Assembly: GCA_946482165.1 (NCBI GenBank)
Contig: CAMLQS010000070.1
Location: 1-17,705 of the forward strand
Direction of reading: 5' to 3'
Length of the DNA: 17,705 nucleotides
Origin: an uncultured Verrucomicrobiota bacterium
GTDB lineage: Bacteria > Verrucomicrobiota > Verrucomicrobiae > Opitutales > Opitutaceae
Shown: one piece after another, positions 1 through 7,327 of the stretch
Layout of the letters: the number at the start of each line of letters is the position of its first letter
Position numbering within the stretch: position 1 is the first letter of the stretch
Made by a program: the position numbers and the translations under genes
Notes under the pieces: generated by a model
What the model was told of the DNA's origin: nothing
The model's input: only the letters and a program-made list of their open reading frames with translations
Databases searched by the model: none

Positions 1-3000
1 AGGCACGTCGCTGTAGGCGGCGAGACCCGACACGGGCGGGGCCGAAGTGGTCGCGGACGAAGGCGGCGAGCTCGGCGGGGGTCCAGCGGCAGCTTTCCCA
101 GGTGGCGGTGTAGTTGGGCTCGTTTTGCGCGGAGAGGGCGGCGAGGGGGACGCCGGAGCCGCGCATGGTGACGGCGAAGTCGGCGAGGCGCGCGGCCCAG
201 TCGTCCTGAAACTCGGGGAGGAGCGAGCCGCCGTTGTTGACGTCGTTGTTGCTCTTCCATTCGGCGGGAGGCGTCCACGGCGTGGCCCAGACGCGGGCGC
301 CGCGGGCGACGGCTTTTTGCGCGGTGACGAGCTCGGAGGTGTTGCCGGCGGGCGCGATGCGGACGCGCAGCAGCGAGAGGCCGATGCCGGTTTGCGGAGA
401 GAAAAAGAGATCCGCCTGGGCGTCGGAGAGGGCGGAGGAGGTCCAGGCGCTGGAGGCGCCGAAGCCATCGATGGTCTGGCGCGGTTCGTCGAGCGCGACG
501 GTGAAGACGGGCGAGATCGAGACGACGGAGCCCGCGGCGCCGGCATCGAGGTCGGCCACGGTGTATTCGGCGCCGGCGGAGGCGAAGATGATCTTGTCGA
601 GGTCGAGCCCGTCCTCGCGGCCGCCGAGGTCGAAGGTTTGGGCGAGCGAGCCGGAGGGCACGGCGAACGACACGTCGGCGACGGCGCCGAGGTCGATCCA
701 TTTCCAGACGCCGGAGCCGGCGGAGCCGCCGTTGGAGGCGGCGACGATGTCGGCGGCGGACGTGTAGCCGGTGCCGGAAAAGCTGTTGGCGATTTTCCAG
801 TCGGAGGCGAGGGCCGGGTCCTTGGCGCCGAAGCCCGCGCCGACGAAGAGGCTGTCGTCATTGGCGCCGGCGGGGCCGACGCGGACGCGCGCAAAGAGCC
901 GGTATTCGCCAGGCGCGGGGAAGTTGGCGGAGAAGCGGGCGACCCGGGCGGAGCCGCCGGGCGAGGAGGCGGTGGTGTTGGTCGAGACGGTGAGGTAGGC
1001 GGGAGAGCCGGAGGTGAGGACGAGGTCTGCGCCGCGCAGGGCGGACTCGGCCTCATGGACCCGGGGTGAGGGCGGGGGAGCGGTGCCGCCGATTCCCTGC
1101 ATGAGATCGTCGACGCTGAAGATGTTCGATGCGGGTCCGAAGACGAGTTTGTCGAGGTCGAGGCCGTCTTCGCGGCCGCCGAGATCGAGGGTTTGGGTGA
1201 GGGCGTCGGAAGGGACGTCGAAGGAGAGGCCTGCGAGGGCGCCGGCATCGATCCACTTCCAGACGCCCGCTCCGGCGGTGCCGCCGGAGCCCTGCACGGT
1301 TTCGAAGCCGGTCGCGAAGCCGGAGTTGGCGAGATTGTTCAGCGTTTTCCAGTCGGAGGAAAGGGCGGGGTCCTTTGCGCCGAAGCCGTTGCCGAGGTAG
1401 AAGCTGTCGTCGTTCGCGCCGCCGGGGCCGACGCGGATGCGGGCGAAGAGGCGGTAGGCGCCGGGGGCGGGGAACGTGACCTGATAACGGACCACGCGGG
1501 CGGAGGTGGCGGGACTGGAGCCGGCGCCGTTGGTCGAAACGGCGACGTAGGCCGGGACGGTGGCGGCGTAGGCGGGCATCTCGACGCCGAGTGCGCCGGA
1601 CTCGGCCTCGACGACGAGAGCGGGGGAGGGGCCCGTGGAACCGGAGGGGGCGGGGGTGCCGCGGCGTCCGCGCGGGCTCTCGGGCGGGCCGAGGTAGGCG
1701 GCCCGGAGGCCGCCGGTGTCGATTTCGACGCGCTGGAGGACGACGCCGGGATCGACCATCCAAAATTTGAATACGTGGGGACCGGCGAGGTCGGCGAGGA
1801 CGGCGGCCGAGACCACGCGGACGGAGTCCTTCACGGAGGTGTTCCAAACGGCCGACTCGGCGACGGTGCCGACGGCGAGGATCCGAGGAGGCTGATCGTC
1901 TAGCGAGATGGCGCAGCGGAGTTCGCGGCCGGGCACGTAGTTGAGCGTGGGGGAGAGGACGAGGCGGACGGCGAGTTCGCCGGCGCGGCGGAGATATACG
2001 TCGTATTCGAGCCGCGGGCCGGAGCCGCCGGGGGAGTCGATGCTGGCGGCGGTGACGGGAAACGGGGTGACGGCGCCGAGGGCGCGGCCGTGGTCGGGCA
2101 AGGTTTTCCACGTCACGCCGCCGGAGGCGACGGCGCGGTCGTAGTTCGGCGCCTCGATGGCGATCCAGCCCTCGGGATCGAGGAAACCGACCGGCTGCGA
2201 GAGCGGCGCGGGCGGGGCCTTGACGAAGGGCAGGCGGACGGTGCGGGAGGAAGCGGTGGTGGCGCCTTGCACGGTGAGGAGGACATCGCCGGAGCCGATC
2301 GGGGCGCGGGACCAGTCGATGGAGACCTCGGCGCGAACATCGTCGCCGAGGGCGCCGGAGGCGGGGCTGATGTTCACCCACGGGTGGTTGGCGACGATGG
2401 CGTAGGGCGTGGCGAGGGTGCCGCGGCGGAAGAGCTCGATGTAGCGGGTGGCGGGGCCGTTTTCGGAATGGAGGAGCGGCAGCGATGCCGTCGCTCCGGG
2501 CGCCAGCGCCGAGGTGGAGCCTTCGAGGGCGACGCCGAGGTCGGCGGTGGCGGGAGCGGAATAGGAGGCGAGGGCGGGGAGGGTGTTGGCGGAGGGCTCG
2601 TTCCAGGCGGAATAGCCGATGTGAATCTGGTCCATGAGGTGGACCCACTTCCCGTCGGCGAAGGAGGTGTTCCAGTAGGCGGTGAGATCGGCGTCGTATT
2701 GGAAGAGGGCGCGGGCGCGATCGGCGGTGGCGTTGGCGGAGGCGCGGGACTGGGCGGCGTGCAGCGCGTTGCGGGCGGCGGCGACGTAGAGCTCGTTGAG
2801 GTTGGCGCAGGCGAGGATCGGGTGGACGGCGAGCTGGTAGAAGGCGTCGCGCGCCTCCGCGGGTAGCGCGTCGTGGAGGGTCTGGGCGCGGACGGCGAGA
2901 TCGCGCCACTCGGCGAGCACGCGGTCGGCCTCGCGGTGGTTGACGAGGCTGAAGGTGGAGGGCGCGAGCAGCTCGGGCTTGCGGCGACCGTTGAGCTTGG

Positions 3001-4585
3001 CGTAGCCGGCGACAAGGGCGGCGGCCTCGTCGGCGTGGGCGGGGCCGAACTCGCGAGTCGCCCAGAGACGGAGATAGTCGTCGCAGTTCTCGGCGGGCCA
3101 GCGGGCGGGGTCCCAGGCCATGCGGAGAAAGAACTCCATGGGGACCTCCATGGGCTTGAGGTCGCCGACGTTGACGATCCAGACGCGGGTGGCGTCGTGG
3201 CGCCAGGCGAGGTGCATCTGCTCCTGGATTTTCGGGAGCGGGTTCGTGTTGAGCCATTTGTAGGAACGCGGGCCGCCGACGTAATCAAAATGGTAATACA
3301 CGCCGGAGCCTCCCGGGCGGGCGCGTTCGCCGGGCGTGGAGGGAAGGCGGCGGATGTTGCCCCAGTTGTCGTCGGCCCAGAGGAGGGTGACGTCGTCGGG
3401 CGGGCGGAGGCCGGCGTCGTAGTAGTCCTGCACCTCCTTGTAGAGGGCCCAGAGCTGGGGCGTGTCGGACGCGGGGCGGCCGGTTTCCTCGGCGAGGATC
3501 TGGCGCTGATCGGAGATGATCGTTCCGAGAAGGGCGGCGTTGGCGGCGAGGTCGCCCCCGACGACCATGGGGGCGTCGCCGTCTCCGCGCATACCGACGG
3601 TGACGATGCTTTCGAAGTCTTTGTTGCGGGCGATGCCGGCGCGCCAGAAGTCGCGGAGGCCGGCGCCGTTGGTCGCGTAGTTCCATTCGGCGTTGCCGTA
3701 GACGCCCTTGTGGCGGGACCACTCCTGCTGGGCGCGGAGCATGGGCTCGTGGTGGGAGGTGCCCATGACGATGCCGTATTCGTCGGCGAGGCGCGGATTC
3801 TCGGCGTCGTCCTCGTTGAAGGCGTCGCCCCACATCGCGGGCCAGAGATAGTTGCCGCGGAGGCGGAGGAGGAGTTCGAATACCTTCGTGTAGAAAAGGC
3901 GGTTGCGGTCTCCGAACTTCACGTTGGTCCAGCGCGTGAGGGCGGGCGCCTCGTCGTTCAGGAAAATGCCGCGGTATTTGACGACGGGTTCGCCGGAATA
4001 GAAGGGACCGGCAAGGACGTGGGCGGCGGAGCGACGCTTGGGCGGGACGTCGGCCCACCAATACCAGGGGGATACGCCGAGTTGCTCGGACAGCTCGTAG
4101 ACGCCGTAGATGGTGCCGCGTTTGTCGGAGCCGGCGATGACGAGCGCCTGGTCGACGCCGGGGAGCGGTTGATCCACTACTACGATGACGAAGCTCTCCC
4201 AGCGGCCCGTGAGAGTGGATGCGTCGAGTTTGCCGGAGGCGACGAGCGCGTCGACGAGGGCGCTGCGGCCGAGGGTGCCGATGATGACAGGGCGCGAGGA
4301 GGGCGGAGTGGCGAGCGGCGCGGTGCTGAGCGTCGGCGCGAGGTCGGTGACGCGCTGGACATCGTCGCGGAGATCGCCGATGGCGCGGATGGCGCCGGTG
4401 TGATCGGAGGCGTCATACCACAGGGGCGCGGCCGCGCCGGGGGCGACGAGAGGGAAGGATCCGAGGGGCGCGGGCGAGTCGGTGATGATCGATTCGGGCA
4501 GGCCGAGCCCGGCCTCGGCTAAGGGAGCGGCGAAGACGAGCGCGGCGGCGAGAAGGAGAAACGAAAATCGGCGGAGTCGGAGCAT
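1..4585 (-). CDS. Modular GH115 alpha-glucuronidase / tandem CBM-like / GH30 enzyme, partial at left edge
   Basis: Secreted multidomain xylan-degrading enzyme with at least 1528 residues visible. The ATG at 4585 gives a signal peptide (MLRLRRFSFLLLAAALVFA, then APLAEAG). GH115, which removes (4-O-methyl)glucuronic acid from xylan, spans about residues 25-968. Diagnostic blocks are YRGIFLNDEAPAL (204 on), NYLWPAMWGDAFN (245 on), MGTSHHEPMLRAQ, WADDNWGN (403-410), YYHFDYVGGP (430-439), WIVNVGDLKPME, HLMDQIHIGY (649 on), and the C-terminal all-beta region ending near YLGPP. A Gly/Pro/Ser linker (969-988), two tandem beta-sandwich modules (about 989-1163 and 1177-1346) and a GH30 domain follow. 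The GH30 part starts at about 1360 with QTIDGFGASSAW; its acid/base Glu is E1489 in QNEPNY. The frame stays open from 4585 to the edge, but the last 10-14 codons look shifted (see 31-43). The gene starts 49 bp after the anchored protein at 4635-5822, so the two are probably co-transcribed. No Shine-Dalgarno sequence precedes the ATG. GH115 is certain; the GH30 subfamily is not. Confidence 0.93.
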   Translation of the reverse strand, partial: MLRLRRFSFLLLAAALVFAAPLAEAGLGLPESIITDSPAPLGSFPLVAPGAAAPLWYDASDHTGAIRAIGDLRDDVQRVTDLAPTLSTAPLATPPSSRPVIIGTLGRSALVDALVASGKLDASTLTGRWESFVIVVVDQPLPGVDQALVIAGSDKRGTIYGVYELSEQLGVSPWYWWADVPPKRRSAAHVLAGPFYSGEPVVKYRGIFLNDEAPALTRWTNVKFGDRNRLFYTKVFELLLRLRGNYLWPAMWGDAFNEDDAENPRLADEYGIVMGTSHHEPMLRAQQEWSRHKGVYGNAEWNYATNGAGLRDFWRAGIARNKDFESIVTVGMRGDGDAPMVVGGDLAANAALLGTIISDQRQILAEETGRPASDTPQLWALYKEVQDYYDAGLRPPDDVTLLWADDNWGNIRRLPSTPGERARPGGSGVYYHFDYVGGPRSYKWLNTNPLPKIQEQMHLAWRHDATRVWIVNVGDLKPMEVPMEFFLRMAWDPARWPAENCDDYLRLWATREFGPAHADEAAALVAGYAKLNGRRKPELLAPSTFSLVNHREADRVLAEWRDLAVRAQTLHDALPAEARDAFYQLAVHPILACANLNELYVAAARNALHAAQSRASANATADRARALFQYDADLTAYWNTSFADGKWVHLMDQIHIGYSAWNEPSANTLPALASYSAPATADLGVALEGSTSALAPGATASLPLLHSENGPATRYIELFRRGTLATPYAIVANHPWVNISPASGALGDDVRAEVSIDWSRAPIGSGDVLLTVQGATTASSRTVRLPFVKAPPAPLSQPVGFLDPEGWIAIEAPNYDRAVASGGVTWKTLPDHGRALGAVTPFPVTAASIDSPGGSGPRLEYDVYLRRAGELAVRLVLSPTLNYVPGRELRCAISLDDQPPRILAVGTVAESAVWNTSVKDSVRVVSAAVLADLAGPHVFKFWMVDPGVVLQRVEIDTGGLRAAYLGPPESPRGRRGTPAPSGSTGPSPALVVEAESGALGVEMPAYAATVPAYVAVSTNGAGSSPATSARVVRYQVTFPAPGAYRLFARIRVGPGGANDDSFYLGNGFGAKDPALSSDWKTLNNLANSGFATGFETVQGSGGTAGAGVWKWIDAGALAGLSFDVPSDALTQTLDLGGREDGLDLDKLVFGPASNIFSVDDLMQGIGGTAPPPSPRVHEAESALRGADLVLTSGSPAYLTVSTNTTASSPGGSARVARFSANFPAPGEYRLFARVRVGPAGANDDSLFVGAGFGAKDPALASDWKIANSFSGTGYTSAADIVAASNGGSAGSGVWKWIDLGAVADVSFAVPSGSLAQTFDLGGREDGLDLDKIIFASAGAEYTVADLDAGAAGSVVSISPVFTVALDEPRQTIDGFGASSAWTSSALSDAQADLFFSPQTGIGLSLLRVRIAPAGNTSELVTAQKAVARGARVWATPWTPPAEWKSNNDVNNGGSLLPEFQDDWAARLADFAVTMRGSGVPLAALSAQNEPNYTATWESCRWTPAELAAFVRDHFGPARVGSRRLQRRA
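31..43 (-). other. Probable frameshift in the GH30 part of the modular enzyme
   Basis: Up to about position 43 the minus-strand frame gives good GH30 sequence (ESCRWTPAELAAFVRDHFGP) with nearly every codon ending in G or C. Beyond it the same frame turns into an Arg-rich tail (RVGSRRLQRRA) with only about half its codons ending in G/C. The neighbouring frame reads VSGLAAYSDVP with 10 of 12 codons ending in G/C. The switch falls in the G/C run at 34-41. It could be a sequencing error or a real break; the window ends too soon to tell. Confidence 0.55.
548..1057 (-). other. Second carbohydrate-binding-like module, tandem copy
   Basis: Residues about 1177-1346, starting at EAESALRGADL and ending at GREDGLDLDKIIFAS. 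It aligns over its whole length with the preceding module. Shared blocks include FPAPG-YRLFAR-RVGP-GANDDS, GFGAKDPAL-SDWK, GVWKWID and DLGGREDGLDLDK; by eye more than half of positions are identical. A short Pro-rich linker (APPPSPRV) separates the two. Internal duplication inside one gene is the simplest explanation. Confidence 0.7.
1097..1621 (-). other. First carbohydrate-binding-like module of the GH115-GH30 protein
   Basis: Domain of about 170 residues (989-1163), starting at VVEAESG and closing with DLGGREDGLDLDKLVFG. The pattern of an early Glu, an FPAPGAYRLFARIRVGP strand pair, NDDSFY, VWKWID and a terminal LDK resembles the CBM6/CBM35 beta-sandwich group of sugar-binding modules. This copy carries the segment GFGAKDPALSSDWK after NDDSFYL, shared with the second module. 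The family assignment is by pattern only. The likely job is holding the catalytic domains on the polysaccharide. Confidence 0.65.
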
Positions 4586-4634
4586 CGGGCCGTTTTGTGG
4601 GCGGAGCGCGGAGCGGGGCCGCCTCGGCATTCGG

Positions 4635-5822
4635 TTAGGGGCCGACGATCCCGTTGCGTTTCAGGTTTTCCGCCTGCTCGGTGGAGAGGGCTCGCAGGAG
4701 GGCGTCGTTTAATTTCTCCCGAAGGCCGGCCACTTGCGCCTGAATTTCCGCGGGCGGTCGTCCGGAGGCGTAGGCGGCGAGCTTGATGCGCCGGGTTTCT
4801 GATTCGTGGGCTTGGACGAGCTGAACGACGTTTTCGACATCCTGATTGGTGAGTTTCCAGTTCGCGGCGGAGTCGACCATGGTCTGGTAGCGCGGGTCCG
4901 CCTGCTTGCGGTAGAGAGCGAATGCTTCTTCGCCTAAAATCTTCCGGAGTTGCTCGTCCCTCGACTGAGCCAGCGCCGCTTGTTCATGGTCCAGTTTGAC
5001 GCTGTCGATGGATCCATACTGGGCGGCTACTTCCAAATCGGTCCGTCCATCGCCGAAATCGCCTTCGAGCTCCTGGATCTGGTTGAGCTGGGAATCGGAA
5101 ACGCCGAGTCCGCGCAGATCCCGGCGTAGGTAAGCCGGTATGCCGGAGTCTCTGGCCAAATTGTAGCGTTGGAAGCCGACCAGATTCCGCACCTCTTGCT
5201 CGTAGTCGGCTTGCACGAGCTCGCAGCGCTCTCGGTAGGTGGCTGGATCGATTTCTTTTGTCAGCATGGAGCGTTCGAGCGCCCGAAGCCGATCCGTGCG
5301 CGCCGTGCGAACGTCGTGCAGGGCATTGGATTCGTCGCCGGTGAGCGCCAGGTCCACGGTGTTGATATCGGCGAACTTTCGGTTGCGGTCCCATTCCCGG
5401 AAGGCGTCCGCGTCGAGGGCGTCGCGCATGGCCGCTTCGAGCGCTATCTCGCGATCCAAGTTGAAGAGGGACAATTCTTCGATGCCGACTTCGCCGTCGG
5501 AGTATCGCTTTTGCAGATCGCCATCCCGCGGGTTCCATTTCGCGTTAAAATCCGCTTGGATGGCGGCTATGAAAACGTGCCGGGGGATAGTGCTTTGTCT
5601 CAGGCTCTCCTTCCAGCCCATCACCGTGGCGTCAGCGGGCGAATCGGGCGCCTGAGGGGTGGTGCTCCCCGGCGTGTCGCGTCCGCGGTCTCCGCGCCCC
5701 GTCGGACTGGCACTCGCGAGGAACGAATCGGGGCGCCCCATGAAAAGCAGAAGCGCTATCAAACCCGCGTTCAACGCGAGAGAGACGGTGGTGAAGCGGC
5801 TCGGCTTTTCAGGGCGGGACAT
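4635..5822 (-). CDS. Membrane-anchored helix-rich protein, unknown function (paralogue A)
   Basis: A protein of 395 residues with one N-terminal transmembrane segment (about residues 11-29, TTVSLALNAGLIALLLFMG), a Ser/Pro/Thr-rich stretch (about 30-65), and a long charged, probably alpha-helical domain facing outside the cytoplasm. I recognise no named family. Its direct neighbour at 5864-7060 is a full-length paralogue; shared blocks are IPRHV, AAIQADF, LDREIALEA, PAYLRRDLRGLG, DPRYQTM, ETRRIKLA and a C-terminal LRRNGI-like end. No catalytic motif or cysteine pair is evident. The gene lies 49 bp upstream of the GH115-GH30 gene and 41 bp downstream of its paralogue, which suggests one transcript. 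The start is chosen because it places the hydrophobic segment right after a short basic N-terminus. A structural, chaperone-like or sensor role is possible but unsupported. Confidence 0.88.
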   Translation of the reverse strand: MSRPEKPSRFTTVSLALNAGLIALLLFMGRPDSFLASASPTGRGDRGRDTPGSTTPQAPDSPADATVMGWKESLRQSTIPRHVFIAAIQADFNAKWNPRDGDLQKRYSDGEVGIEELSLFNLDREIALEAAMRDALDADAFREWDRNRKFADINTVDLALTGDESNALHDVRTARTDRLRALERSMLTKEIDPATYRERCELVQADYEQEVRNLVGFQRYNLARDSGIPAYLRRDLRGLGVSDSQLNQIQELEGDFGDGRTDLEVAAQYGSIDSVKLDHEQAALAQSRDEQLRKILGEEAFALYRKQADPRYQTMVDSAANWKLTNQDVENVVQLVQAHESETRRIKLAAYASGRPPAEIQAQVAGLREKLNDALLRALSTEQAENLKRNGIVGP

Positions 5823-5863
5823 GGGCGGAAAAGGTGGATTCGAACGCGTGGGTTTGGCGGTTC

Positions 5864-7060
5864 TTACAGCGCGATGATTCCGTTGCGTCTTAGTTTTTCG
5901 AGCTGCTCAGGGGACAGGGTCTGGTTGATCGATTCGTGAAATTTGGCTTGGAGGGCGGATACTTTCTTTTCCGTCTCGTCCGGCGGAATCCCGGCCGCGT
6001 AGTCGGCGAGCTTGATTCGCCTGGTCTCGGTGTCGTTGGCGAGGAAGAGCTGGAAGACGTTTTCGACATCCTGGCGGGTGAGCTGCCAGGTGTTCGCGAA
6101 GTCGTTCATCGTCTGGTAGCGCGGGTCCTGCTGCCTGCGGTAAAGAGAGTAGGCTTCTTCGCCGAGAATCTGATGAAGTTGTTCATCTCTCAGCTGGTTC
6201 AGTGCGTCGTTTTCCTGGTCCAGTTTGACGTTGTCGATGGCGCCTGAATTGGCCGCGGCGTGGAGGTCCGCTCTCCCCTCGCCGAAGGTTCCCTCGACAT
6301 TTTGAATTTGAGCGAGTTGAGCCTCGGAGATCCCGAGCCCGCGAAGGTCGCGGCGAAGGTAGGCCGGAAGGCCGGAGCCGCGGGCGTCATTGAAGCGTTG
6401 AGATCCGATCAGATCTTTCAGCGCTTGCTCGTAGTCCGCCTGCGCAAGCTCGTGGCGCTCGTCGTAGTCGGCCGGACCGATCTCGTTTTTCAACTTGGCG
6501 CGTTCGAGCGCGCGCAGGCGTTCGGTGGTCGAGGCGCGGAGGGAGTGCAGTTTGTTCGCCTCGTCGTCGCCGAGGGCCAGTGCGCCGGTATCGATATCGA
6601 AGATCTTCCGTTTGCCATCCCATTCGCGAAAAGCGCGCTCGCCGAGGGCTTCGCGGATCGTCGCTTCGAGCGCGATTTCACGGTCCAAGCTGAACAGGGC
6701 CAAATCCCCGACCTCGATTTTTCCGTCGGTGTATTGTTTCCGGAGATCGTCCTCCCGCCGGTCCCAGTTCGCGTGGAAGTCCGCCTGGATGGCGGCCACC
6801 AGAACGTGGCGGGGAATATCGCCTTGTTGCAGTCGCGTCTTCCAATCGATCGCGATGGCCGTGTCTGTAGAATCGGGAACCGGGCGACTCGCGGATTGGA
6901 TCGTGTCGCTCCCCTTTGGATACGCTGCGTGCGGCGGGATGGGCCCGGGGCCTTCGACGGGAGAACCGCGCGGTTTTGATAAAAGCAGGAAAGCGACCAG
7001 GCCGAAGTTTAACGCGACGGAGGCGATAGTGACGTGGCCGAGTTTTTTGGAGCGAGGCAT
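5864..7060 (-). CDS. Membrane-anchored helix-rich protein, unknown function (paralogue B)
   Basis: A protein of 398 residues, homologous end to end with the product of 4635-5822 and more than half identical by eye. It has a basic N-terminus (MPRSKK), a hydrophobic anchor at about residues 10-27 (VTIASVALNFGLVAFLLL), a Pro/Gly-rich spacer, and a charged helical domain from about residue 75. Strongly shared blocks include DIPRHVLVAAIQADF, FREWDGKRK, LRALERAKLK, ILGEEAYSLYR, QDPRYQTM and TETRRIKLADYA. Most of the chain should lie outside the cytoplasmic membrane. It is the first gene after the structured region that follows the GH30 gene and is separated from paralogue A by only 41 bp. No Shine-Dalgarno sequence is seen. 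The function is unknown, and I would not assign an enzymatic role. Confidence 0.88.
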   Translation of the reverse strand: MPRSKKLGHVTIASVALNFGLVAFLLLSKPRGSPVEGPGPIPPHAAYPKGSDTIQSASRPVPDSTDTAIAIDWKTRLQQGDIPRHVLVAAIQADFHANWDRREDDLRKQYTDGKIEVGDLALFSLDREIALEATIREALGERAFREWDGKRKIFDIDTGALALGDDEANKLHSLRASTTERLRALERAKLKNEIGPADYDERHELAQADYEQALKDLIGSQRFNDARGSGLPAYLRRDLRGLGISEAQLAQIQNVEGTFGEGRADLHAAANSGAIDNVKLDQENDALNQLRDEQLHQILGEEAYSLYRRQQDPRYQTMNDFANTWQLTRQDVENVFQLFLANDTETRRIKLADYAAGIPPDETEKKVSALQAKFHESINQTLSPEQLEKLRRNGIIAL

Positions 7061-7112
7061 GGTAAACTGGCGGAGAGTCGCGCCACGAGCGCGGAGATGG
7101 CGCCCGAAAAGG

Positions 7113-7146
7113 CGTCCCCTCCGCCCGGGGGTGGGCGAAGGGGACG
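7113..7146 (-). terminator. GC-rich hairpin downstream of the GH30 gene, possible terminator
   Basis: Two 14-nt arms (7113-7126 and 7133-7146) pair at 13 of 14 positions around a 6-nt loop. On the minus strand the stem is followed after CC by a short TTTT run, so it can act as an intrinsic terminator for GH30 transcripts before the next gene at 7060. The short U tract keeps confidence moderate. Confidence 0.5.
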
Positions 7147-7327
7147 TTCACTTAGCCGTGGAAATTCAGTCGAGAGGGTCGTATCGAGGCAATCTGGCGG
7201 CACCTTTCAGTGGCTCTCTTCCGGCGAAATACCCTCCGGGTATTCCTTGGTCGTTCGCCTCTGAAATCTGCTCGCCACCTTACCTCGCTACTCCGCCTTC
7301 GACTGAATTTCGGCGGCTTAGTTGAAC
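7146..7327. repeat. Near-palindrome of about 180 nt overlapping the GH30 stop codon
   Basis: The region folds back on itself around a centre at 7236. The inner core AATACCC (7228-7234) / GGGTATT (7238-7244) is perfect. A perfect 13-nt pair GAAATTCAGTCGA (7161-7173) / TCGACTGAATTTC (7299-7311) shares exactly the same centre. Hand alignment of the two arms of about 90 nt needs only small gaps and gives roughly 70% pairing. The right arm includes the last codons and the TAA of the GH30 gene. It may be a large RNA hairpin, a miniature inverted-repeat element or an old inverted duplication. Confidence 0.75.

Noticed and set aside
1053..3257. Long Arg/Pro-rich minus-strand open frame of 734 residues
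   Set aside because: It lies entirely inside the GH115 gene in another frame; its composition is the usual shadow of GC-rich coding DNA.
2873..4522. Plus-strand open frame of 549 residues rich in Gly/Val/Asp
   Set aside because: Antisense shadow of the GH115 domain; no recognisable domain, and the minus-strand protein matches a known family throughout.
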